The position numbers were made by a program, and so were the translations under genes. A DNA stretch of 7,117 nt from Planctomycetota bacterium (GTDB taxonomy: Bacteria; Planctomycetota; Phycisphaerae; WQYP01): the NCBI GenBank assembly GCA_021826605.1, contig JAKAZF010000134.1, positions 1 to 7,117 of the forward strand, written 5' to 3'. Positions 1-6,124 of the stretch are shown here, piece after piece; position 1 is the first letter of the stretch; every line of letters starts with the position of its first letter. A model generated the notes under the pieces. It was not told the DNA's origin. It saw nothing but the letters and a program-made list of their open reading frames with translations, and did not search any database.

Positions 1-24
1 TCAAGGTTTACCGCCTGATTCGCC
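1..24 (+). repeat. Left arm of a perfect 24-bp inverted repeat
   Basis: Bases 1-24 are the exact reverse complement of bases 685-708; the match stops at base 25 (A, where G would be needed opposite C684). The arm begins at the window edge, so its true length is unknown. It lies in the last visible codons of the importer permease. Confidence 0.9.
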
Positions 25-638
25 AGTATCAGCGTATGAGATGTTCCTTCACTGATGTAACCGAACATGTAGTTCAAAATATCCGTTCTCGCGCCATAAG
101 GAACCAGATTGTTAAGCAACATCACCAAAGCTCCACCAATGGTGCTGATAATGACCCCGGAAAGTATCAACGTCATCGGATCCAGCATGCCGCCTCGCCG
201 CCGCCCCAACAGAAAAACCAGCCATGTGGCCACAACCGCACCGATCAGTGCCGGTATGGTTTGACCATTGTTAAACAGATTCTCCATCCATGGGCTTCCG
301 GTGAAAGACTGTTCCAGGGCCTGGCCAAAAACAATCCAGATCATAACACCCACGGTTGACCCGCTGGAAATTCCCAGAACAAATGGATCTGCCAATGGAT
401 TTCGCAGCAATCCTTGCAGCAACACACCTGCCAGGCCCAGTGCGGCACCCGCGACCGCCGCCGCCTCGACACGCGTAAGGCGCAATTGCAGAATCGCCAT
501 TTCGGGAAAGCCGAAAGAAATCGTGCGCTGGCCAGGAGCCCCCGGTCCGCATGCCAGACACATCACAAATATCAATGCGGTCAATAGCACGCCCACAAGG
601 GCAATAACCGTCAACCTTGATGGATTCACGGCTTTCAT
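1..638 (-). CDS. FecCD/BtuC-type ABC importer permease, C-terminus cut by the window edge
   Basis: This is the inner-membrane permease of a vitamin B12, iron-siderophore or haem-type ABC importer, which works as a homodimer with a BtuD/FecE-like ATPase. The frame is open from the ATG at 638 to the left edge, giving 212 residues; the family is usually about 330. A hydrophobic segment lies at about residues 10-30. The family hallmark follows: RLTR (53-56), a small-residue-rich helix, LLQGLLRN and then NPLADPFVLGISSG (about 73-93). Further helices lie at about 127-146 and 155-177. The start overlaps the stop of the binding-protein gene by 4 bp (ATGA) and has a Shine-Dalgarno-like GGGGGTG just upstream, so the two are very probably co-translated. 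Substrate (corrinoid, ferric siderophore or haem) cannot be read from the sequence. The last eight or so visible residues fall in a 24-bp inverted repeat and may be an assembly artefact. Family call is confident; substrate unknown. Confidence 0.93.
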   Translation of the reverse strand, partial: MKAVNPSRLTVIALVGVLLTALIFVMCLACGPGAPGQRTISFGFPEMAILQLRLTRVEAAAVAGAALGLAGVLLQGLLRNPLADPFVLGISSGSTVGVMIWIVFGQALEQSFTGSPWMENLFNNGQTIPALIGAVVATWLVFLLGRRRGGMLDPMTLILSGVIISTIGGALVMLLNNLVPYGARTDILNYMFGYISEGTSHTLILANQAVNL

Positions 639-1525
639 CGTCCACCCCCGGCATTTGGTGCGGCAAAAATTATGGTGCGCAACCGGCGAATCAGGCGGTA
701 AACCTTGAGCGTGAGCATCTGTGCCTGCGGGGATGTTATTAAATCCACACGATGGTGGACGGCCGCGGCAACGGGCAACTTCAACCACGGTTGAAGCCGT
801 GGATCACTCGGTCCGGACGTCGCGCGTTCGCCAGGCTTGGAAATCAGGAGCACCTGCGGATTCAGACGCGCCAGTGTTTCGCGCGTGATCGTGGGGAATC
901 CGTCACCGCAGCGTTCCGCTACGTTGATTCCACCGGCGAGATTTATTTCCTGATCCATAAAATTATCCGCACCCACGACCATTATCGGTCTGGTAGAAAT
1001 GATATATACCACACGGGGCGGTTTTTGGGGCCGACTTTGTGCCAGAATGCTCAACTCCGATTTGAGCCGGGTTATCGCCGCCGCCGCCTGCTTCTGACAT
1101 CCGCTGATGCTGCCGAGGGTTCGGGCGGTGGTAAAAAGCTCGTGAAATGTATTGATGCGGATATTAACCAGACGAATGCCATTTTGCCTGGTCATCGAAA
1201 TAATTCCCGGTGCAATGCGTTGCGGAGATTGCTGGAGAATCAGAGCCGTCGGTGAAAGTTGCAGCACCAATTCTTCGTCGAGATTCAGGTATCCGCCCAC
1301 AACGGGCAGATGGCGCATGGACTTGGGCAGAAGCGGCTTATCCCATGGGGAAACGCCAACAATTGTTTTCGCCGCACCGATTTGCAGCAGTATTTGCGTG
1401 GCTGATGGATCGGTACTGACAATGCGCGGTCCGCTGTGTGGTTTCCGCTCGGTGGATTTCGCGCATCCCGTCAAAGCTGGCAGCACACCAATGATGATCA
1501 AGGAAAAGATAATGTTTAATCGCAT
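635..1525 (-). CDS. BtuF/FepB-like substrate-binding lipoprotein of an ABC importer
   Basis: This is the extracytoplasmic binding protein that delivers a corrinoid or metal chelate to the FecCD-type permease encoded next. From the ATG at 1525 it is 296 residues. A lipoprotein signal runs MRLN, a hydrophobic stretch (5-17), then the lipobox LTGC with Cys21 as lipid anchor. Lobe 1 begins PRIVSTDPSATQILLQIGA (33-51), the classic start of this fold, and continues with VGVSPWD and LPVVGGYLNLDEELVLQLSPTALIL (73-97). Lobe 2 has RVVYIIS (171-177), the conserved NLAGGINVA (195-203), TRETLARLNPQVLLIS (214-229) and a C-terminal amphipathic helix. The TRE Glu matches the position of a conserved surface Glu that in BtuF contacts the permease. 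An in-frame ATG at 1555, six bases after the upstream stop, would add ten residues. Neither start has a well-spaced Shine-Dalgarno; 1525 gives the more normal signal peptide. Ligand not determinable. Confidence 0.9.
   Translation of the reverse strand: MRLNIIFSLIIIGVLPALTGCAKSTERKPHSGPRIVSTDPSATQILLQIGAAKTIVGVSPWDKPLLPKSMRHLPVVGGYLNLDEELVLQLSPTALILQQSPQRIAPGIISMTRQNGIRLVNIRINTFHELFTTARTLGSISGCQKQAAAAITRLKSELSILAQSRPQKPPRVVYIISTRPIMVVGADNFMDQEINLAGGINVAERCGDGFPTITRETLARLNPQVLLISKPGERATSGPSDPRLQPWLKLPVAAAVHHRVDLITSPQAQMLTLKVYRLIRRLRTIIFAAPNAGGGR
643..649 (-). promoter_or_regulatory. Ribosome binding site of the importer permease
   Basis: GGGGGTG on the minus strand lies four bases before the permease ATG at 638. 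It is embedded in the final Gly-Gly-Gly codons of the binding-protein gene. With the ATGA overlap it supports the start chosen for the permease. Confidence 0.6.
685..708 (-). repeat. Right arm of a perfect 24-bp inverted repeat
   Basis: This is the exact reverse complement of bases 1-24, with 660 bases between the arms. Here it encodes the LKVYRLIR stretch near the C-terminus of the binding protein, in a normal part of that fold. This arm therefore looks native, and the copy at the window edge is the suspect one. Confidence 0.9.
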
Positions 1526-1561
1526 GTTCCGCCATGCTAAGCCGGTGAACCACATTACGCG

Positions 1562-3376
1562 CTAGTGCTGCGACAGCGGCACCAGGAATCCGGTTTGAAA
1601 CAGGGACGTCGCATGAGGCAGAGGGGGTACCTTGCCGGTAATTTGTCCAATAGCCCAGCGGCACGCCAGCGACAACGATCCGATATCGTCGGATGAAAAC
1701 GATGCGTTGAGGTCGGTCAGGTGCGCTTTGGACTTGATGCGTCCCAGCGTAATTGCCGACATTTGACGTACCTGTTCAAATTCCGGAATAGGCATTTCCA
1801 TGTCGTCCAGGCGTCCGGCTAATTCATTGGCCAGTCGCGGGTGACTTTGACCATCATCAATCATACCAATGGCCCATATGGCGGCCTGCCGCGCTTCTAC
1901 GCCATACGGTGCATTTTTCGGAATACATGGTATCAGTACCGGCAGGGCAGGCCGGTAATGCATCAGACCGAAAAACTGGAATGCCTGCGAGAGTTGGAGA
2001 TTATCGTCATTCCGCAAAGCGGCAAAGCCGGCCTTACGTAAATTGGCGGAAGCAAATTGTGAGCTTTTTGCAGTGTTTTCGGCAAATGTCAGCACTTTCG
2101 GCAGTGTATTGCGGACGGCCACGCGTCGCAGAGCCACCACCGCTCCCAATCGAACCGCTTGGCTTTTATTGTCCAACAGTGAAACAAAATCTTGTGCCGA
2201 GGCCTTGTCATCAAGTTTGCCCAGCACCAGACAGGCTTGTCTAATCGCTCGCGGTTCATGGCCACGAATGATGGTGCGGCAGGTGTTAATAACAGCCGAG
2301 CGACTGCCGGATTCAGAGCCTAGAAAAATCAGGGCATCACGCGCGTACCAGCGGATGGGGCGCCGCCGATCATTAAGTGTTGCGCCAAGGCCGGTAATGG
2401 ATTTATTTCCTCCAATTCGCCGCCAGGCCCTGGCCACCAGCATGCGAATGGTTGGATCCGCATTGCGGCTCATAGGCTCGGTCAGAGGCTGCAGTGAATT
2501 TACATCGTGAATGATTAATGCCCGCCAGGCAATCGCTGCCACCGCGGAATTATGATCTGCCGCCAATGCCAAAAGAATTTTCCTCTGAGCCATGCCATTG
2601 GCTGCCGAGAGTGCGTCAGCGCAAAGCAGTCGTGTCACCATCAAATGACGATGGCCTGCCAGCAGCTTTTTACTTACCGCCACCATGCCCCTTGCGTGAA
2701 GCATGGCCAGTGATTTGGCCGCGGCAAAACGCACGATCAGTGGCGATTCGGCATTAACAACAATTTTTTTCAGCAGTGTTTCGGCTCGATAGTCGCGCAT
2801 GACACCAAGTGCTCTGGCGGCGGAGGCCCGTATCTGTGGAGTTGTGGCTGACGATTTCAAGCGTGCCAGCCATACGCCACCCATCGATGCGTTGTGCCAT
2901 CTTGCCAGTATGGGATCAAGCACCAGTGCAAATGCGTGTGGGGCGGATGCATCTAAATGAGCCAGAAAAGATTCCGTATGTCTGTCGCCCATAAAGGCCA
3001 GCGTCTTGGCGACCGATGTTCGCACGCCGGCCGGAACGGCTTTGGAAACCGCCTGATGCTCCAGCAATGGAACAAGCGACTGAATATCAGGCACCTTGTT
3101 TTTAACCGCCACGCAAACAGCTTCGCAGGTCTTGGAAATGACTTCAGGAAAGTCCTGCTGTAACGCCTGATACCATAGTTTGGTAAGCTGCGGGTTGTAT
3201 GTCATTTGTACCTGCAGGTGGGGTAATTGCGGATTATGCAGCATGGGATTGCCTATGCCATTGGTGGGTTGCGCAGCCTGCGCGCCGGCAGCGGCAAATC
3301 CAAGAATCAGCGGCACGGTTGTGTGCAGCACTTTGCGGCAGGAACGTTTACTCAAGGCGGTTAAAGCCTGTTTCAT
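1562..3376 (-). CDS. Exported HEAT-repeat protein
   Basis: This is a 604-residue protein built almost wholly of helical HEAT-like repeats, with a Sec-type signal peptide. The signal has a Lys/Arg-rich n-region (2-15), a hydrophobic core (about 17-31) and cleavage after AQA or QAA at 34-35. Repeat units with the usual xxxVRxxAAxALGxx pattern are visible at about 178-226, 303-325, 337-353, 373-387, 404-420, 494-506, 535-548 and 565-580. Such solenoids act as protein-binding scaffolds. There is no visible catalytic motif, haem-binding CXXCH or membrane segment after the signal, so it is probably periplasmic. The start at 3376 was chosen because it has a well-placed GGTGAT and begins a clean signal peptide. 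In-frame starts at 3391, 3403 (ATG) and 3406 (GTG) are alternatives. It sits 50 bases after the ABC-2 permease gene and ends just before the binding-protein gene; its partner is unknown. Confidence 0.85.
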   Translation of the reverse strand: MKQALTALSKRSCRKVLHTTVPLILGFAAAGAQAAQPTNGIGNPMLHNPQLPHLQVQMTYNPQLTKLWYQALQQDFPEVISKTCEAVCVAVKNKVPDIQSLVPLLEHQAVSKAVPAGVRTSVAKTLAFMGDRHTESFLAHLDASAPHAFALVLDPILARWHNASMGGVWLARLKSSATTPQIRASAARALGVMRDYRAETLLKKIVVNAESPLIVRFAAAKSLAMLHARGMVAVSKKLLAGHRHLMVTRLLCADALSAANGMAQRKILLALAADHNSAVAAIAWRALIIHDVNSLQPLTEPMSRNADPTIRMLVARAWRRIGGNKSITGLGATLNDRRRPIRWYARDALIFLGSESGSRSAVINTCRTIIRGHEPRAIRQACLVLGKLDDKASAQDFVSLLDNKSQAVRLGAVVALRRVAVRNTLPKVLTFAENTAKSSQFASANLRKAGFAALRNDDNLQLSQAFQFFGLMHYRPALPVLIPCIPKNAPYGVEARQAAIWAIGMIDDGQSHPRLANELAGRLDDMEMPIPEFEQVRQMSAITLGRIKSKAHLTDLNASFSSDDIGSLSLACRWAIGQITGKVPPLPHATSLFQTGFLVPLSQH

Positions 3377-3382
3377 GAACAC

Positions 3383-3388
3383 ATCACC
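3383..3388 (-). promoter_or_regulatory. Ribosome binding site fixing the HEAT-protein start
   Basis: GGTGAT on the minus strand is a perfect match to the complement of the 16S rRNA tail and lies six bases before the ATG at 3376. The in-frame starts further upstream have no comparable site, which favours 3376. Confidence 0.55.
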
Positions 3389-3426
3389 CATACGGATCGA
3401 CATCACGAATCAACCATTTGCATAAA

Positions 3427-5097
3427 TTAATCAGGCCGGGTCAAACGCCAGGTCCGAAACACCAGAACAACTGCGGCAACACCCATTACCGTCAGCATGA
3501 ACCACCAGTTGGTAAGCACAAAGTTGTAGTCCGCAAATCCCGGCGCATGGATCGTGGCCAAAGCGGCCGCCAGCGGATTAAATTGAAGAATTCCAGCCAC
3601 CAGACTCAATGAAAAAAGTGTGCCGCGCCCGGCCCAGAAAACCAGTGTGCCACCGAAGAGTCCCAGCAGCAGCGCGTACGCCAGAGCCGTTGCCTGTGCG
3701 GTTTTCCGGAACCAACTGCTGATGGCACTGCTGACGAGCAGGCAAAACAACGCGATCAAGCCCAGCGTAATCAGCACGGTCACCACCCGGTCAGCCTGCC
3801 CCTTATCAATGACCAGCATGACGGCATAACCGGGCAACGTGGCAAACAGCAACAGCAGCAGTGTACGACACACACTTAGCAGTTTACCCAGAACAATGCT
3901 GGCCGGGCTTAACGGTGTGACACGCAGGAGTTGCCATGATTTATTCTGCAATTCCGAACTGATCAGCCCCGCTGACAAGCTTGGAGTAATAAGCACAATC
4001 AGCATGACCTGGAACATGACCATCAGCTCACCCAGGGTTTGGGGCTGGAAAGTCATCGAGCCATAGGCGGCCGCCAGCATTAAGCCCAGAGAAACAATCA
4101 GGCAGATTCCCACCAGCCGCATCATCCAATGTGACCGCCCAAATCGGCTGGTGCGAAATTCCTTGACCATCACTGGATTACTCAGCGGGCCGATCAGTCC
4201 GCTGCGGCGTTGCGGATCAAAAAACCACAGGTACATAATGCGGCGGTACGCCCGAACCTGCGTGGAGCGTTCATCTGTAACTTTGCCGCTGGCACGCGGC
4301 CGGTCAAACAGCCACTGCCCCAGACGTTGAATACTCAGTAATCCCAACACACCGCTGAGAACCAGTGAACAGATAACAAATCGCGTAATCACAGATTCGC
4401 CGCCACTGACGGAATTGCCGGCATGAATGGAATTGGATCCCAGCACATGCAACAACGCCGGAAGCGGCGAAAACGATGCGAGCCATCGACCCACCAGCAG
4501 AAATGTCGGATCCTGTGTATTGACAACCAGGCGGTAGGGAATCAGCAGCAGCAAATCCAGAACGAATAAAACCGCATAAGTCAGGCGGATGGCGGAATCC
4601 ACATCATTGGCGCGGATACTGACATAAAGTCCCACCGCCGCTGATTCCAGCGCCACGAGAATAAAAATCAGATACAGCGGTAGAACCTGATGTACCAGAC
4701 TTACACCGCCCATGGCAAAACACGCGGTCATGGCGGGTATTGTCAGCAGCATCAGTATCATCGGCAATCCTAACGCACCGATAAGCTTGCCACGATAAAT
4801 CGCCGCCGGCGAAAGCGGTGAATTCAACAAAAGCGCCAGTGTCCCTGATCGCTTCTCCGCTACCACCGATGCCGCGGGAAACGCCGGGGCAACCAGCATC
4901 ATGCCTACCAGAATAGTCCAGGAGAGCAGACTTAAAACCTGCTGGGCCTGCGTACCGGCCAGATTTACCCGTCCACCCGCCGGCCAGCGCAGGATGATCA
5001 CCGCTGCCAATATGGCCAGCCACACCACTTCCAGAGCTGCCACGTTGGGCTTTCGCAGGGCACCAATAAATTCACGACGTATGATCGGGTTGTTCAC
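3427..5097 (-). CDS. ABC-2-type transporter permease with two homologous halves
   Basis: This is a 556-residue polytopic membrane protein and the permease partner of the ATPase just upstream. It contains two related units. Half 1 starts NPIIRREF (3-10) and has EKRSGTLALLLNSPLSPAAI leading to GKL (81-105). Half 2 starts NPVMVKEF (307-314) and has ELQNKSWQLLRVTPLSPASI leading to GKL (382-406). A later SFSPLPALL (209-216) pairs with QFNPLAAAL (505-513). Each half has about six hydrophobic segments; a polar, Arg-rich linker (about 261-305) joins them. The NPxxxxEF start and the E-x(3-5)-G/S-W/T-x-L-L-x-x-[ST]PLSP motif are typical of ABC-2 permeases, which normally have one half and dimerise, so this chain may supply the whole membrane channel. 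Translation starts at GTG, overlapping the ATPase stop by 4 bp (GTGA), with a strong GGGGAGG seven bases upstream. Substrate unknown. Confidence 0.92.
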   Translation of the reverse strand: MNNPIIRREFIGALRKPNVAALEVVWLAILAAVIILRWPAGGRVNLAGTQAQQVLSLLSWTILVGMMLVAPAFPAASVVAEKRSGTLALLLNSPLSPAAIYRGKLIGALGLPMILMLLTIPAMTACFAMGGVSLVHQVLPLYLIFILVALESAAVGLYVSIRANDVDSAIRLTYAVLFVLDLLLLIPYRLVVNTQDPTFLLVGRWLASFSPLPALLHVLGSNSIHAGNSVSGGESVITRFVICSLVLSGVLGLLSIQRLGQWLFDRPRASGKVTDERSTQVRAYRRIMYLWFFDPQRRSGLIGPLSNPVMVKEFRTSRFGRSHWMMRLVGICLIVSLGLMLAAAYGSMTFQPQTLGELMVMFQVMLIVLITPSLSAGLISSELQNKSWQLLRVTPLSPASIVLGKLLSVCRTLLLLLFATLPGYAVMLVIDKGQADRVVTVLITLGLIALFCLLVSSAISSWFRKTAQATALAYALLLGLFGGTLVFWAGRGTLFSLSLVAGILQFNPLAAALATIHAPGFADYNFVLTNWWFMLTVMGVAAVVLVFRTWRLTRPD

Positions 5098-6077
5098 GCC
5101 TGGGCCTCCCCAGCGGCTATTTCCGTTTTGGTCTGTTGTGTAACAGACAGGAACGCATCTTCAAGATCTTGCTGCATTTCACGGAACTGACTTACCCGCA
5201 CCTGAGCCGAAACCAGTCGCTGCAGAGCCACCGCCAGGCTTTGTTCATTGCCTGTGGTGTTGAATCGCACCATCATTTCCGATGGCGATTCGGTTACGGT
5301 GGCTCCCTCGCCAAGATTTTCACGCAAAATAGCCGCTGCCTGTACGACATCGTCTTCAGAAAGCAGTTGAATTTCAATCATGCGCTGATGGCGGACATTT
5401 TGCATGATCTGATCCAGGGTGCCGAATGCCCGGAGTTTGCCATGCGTCATAATTGCCACCATATTACAAATTCGCGCCAACTCCGGCAGAATGTGACTGG
5501 TAACGATAAGCGTTTTACCACGTTGGGCCAGATTCAAGAGAATTTCTCGCATTTCCACCCGTGCCGCCGGGTCCAGGCCGTTGGCGGGTTCATCGAGAAT
5601 CAGCACGGGCGGATCATGAAGCAAGGTGCGGGCAATGGCAACACGTTGTTTCATTCCGTGGGAAAGGCTTTCGACATACAGATCGGCCATGTGGGCGGCA
5701 CCGGTGATAGCCAGTGAAGCATTAATGCGATCCTGCCGCTGCTTTCGGGGAATCTTGAATGCGGCCCCGAAAAAATCCAGATATTCCCGCACGCGCATGT
5801 TGTCATACGATCCGAATGTATCCGGCATGTAACCGACAAGGTGTTTGATCTTTCGCGCATCGGCGGTGCAATCCACGCCGCCGATGGAAGCTTTTCCGCT
5901 TGTCGGGCGGATTAACCCCACCAGAATTTTAATGGTGGTGGTTTTTCCGGCACCATTAGGTCCGATAAATCCGAGTATCTGGCCTTTCTCCAGCCGAATG
6001 CTCAGATGATCCAAGGCGGTAAAATCACCATAGACCTTTGTCAATTCCACTGTTTCTACTACCGGTGCATCGCTCAT
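5094..6077 (-). CDS. ABC-2-type transporter ATP-binding protein
   Basis: This is a 327-residue cytoplasmic ATPase that powers the two-half permease encoded directly downstream. Visible motifs: A-loop Tyr16 (KVYGD), Walker A GPNGAGKT (39-46), signature LSHGMKQR (138-145), Walker B VLILDEP (158-164), D-loop GLDP (167-170) and switch His195 (TSH). All are intact, so it should hydrolyse ATP. The Q-loop region reads VGYMPDTFG, with Asp86 where many ABC proteins have Gln. A subset of ABC-2-type ATPases carry an acidic residue there, so this is probably a subfamily trait. About 100 C-terminal residues (225-327) form an accessory domain usual for this type, with EDAFLSVT near the end. The ATG has AGGA at a six-base spacing. 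The gene follows the unrecognised protein after 47 bases and overlaps the permease by 4 bp. Export of an unknown substrate is the most likely role; self-resistance or cell-surface functions are possible. Confidence 0.95.
   Translation of the reverse strand: MSDAPVVETVELTKVYGDFTALDHLSIRLEKGQILGFIGPNGAGKTTTIKILVGLIRPTSGKASIGGVDCTADARKIKHLVGYMPDTFGSYDNMRVREYLDFFGAAFKIPRKQRQDRINASLAITGAAHMADLYVESLSHGMKQRVAIARTLLHDPPVLILDEPANGLDPAARVEMREILLNLAQRGKTLIVTSHILPELARICNMVAIMTHGKLRAFGTLDQIMQNVRHQRMIEIQLLSEDDVVQAAAILRENLGEGATVTESPSEMMVRFNTTGNEQSLAVALQRLVSAQVRVSQFREMQQDLEDAFLSVTQQTKTEIAAGEAQA
5105..5111 (-). promoter_or_regulatory. Strong ribosome binding site for the GTG start of the ABC-2 permease
   Basis: GGGGAGG on the minus strand lies seven bases before the GTG at 5097, inside the last codons of the ATPase gene. 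It is the best Shine-Dalgarno in the window. It validates the GTG start and the coupled translation of the two subunits. Confidence 0.75.
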
Positions 6078-6083
6078 AATTAT

Positions 6084-6088
6084 TCCTG
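6084..6088 (-). promoter_or_regulatory. Ribosome binding site of the ABC ATPase
   Basis: CAGGA on the minus strand, with AGGA six bases before the ATG at 6077. It is the only evident signal in the 47-base gap after the preceding gene; no -10/-35 promoter pair is visible there, so read-through from upstream is likely. Confidence 0.6.
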
Positions 6089-6124
6089 TATGATTCCAGG
6101 GAACCTAAAATCCTTGGCTTAGCC

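Noticed and set aside
36..708. Plus-strand open frames at 36-359 and 268-708, and the minus-strand frame 271-666
   Set aside because: They are shadows of the minus-strand FecCD permease, whose conserved RNPLADP region is read in a different frame; their translations are of coding-shadow composition with no recognisable domain.
752..1565. Plus-strand open frames opposite the binding-protein gene (752-1255, 1152-1565)
   Set aside because: The minus strand encodes a clear BtuF-like lipoprotein over the same bases; the antisense frames are Arg/Cys-rich and match nothing known.
5136..5717. 193-residue plus-strand open frame opposite the ABC ATPase gene
   Set aside because: It is antisense to an ATPase with all motifs intact, and its His/Gln-rich translation shows no domain or ribosome binding site.
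6096..6117. Imperfect hairpin (7-bp stem with one A-C mismatch, 8-base loop) between the unrecognised gene and the ABC ATPase gene, as a terminator
   Set aside because: The stem is weak and is not followed by a run of U; the gap is only 47 bases and leads directly into the ATPase ribosome binding site.
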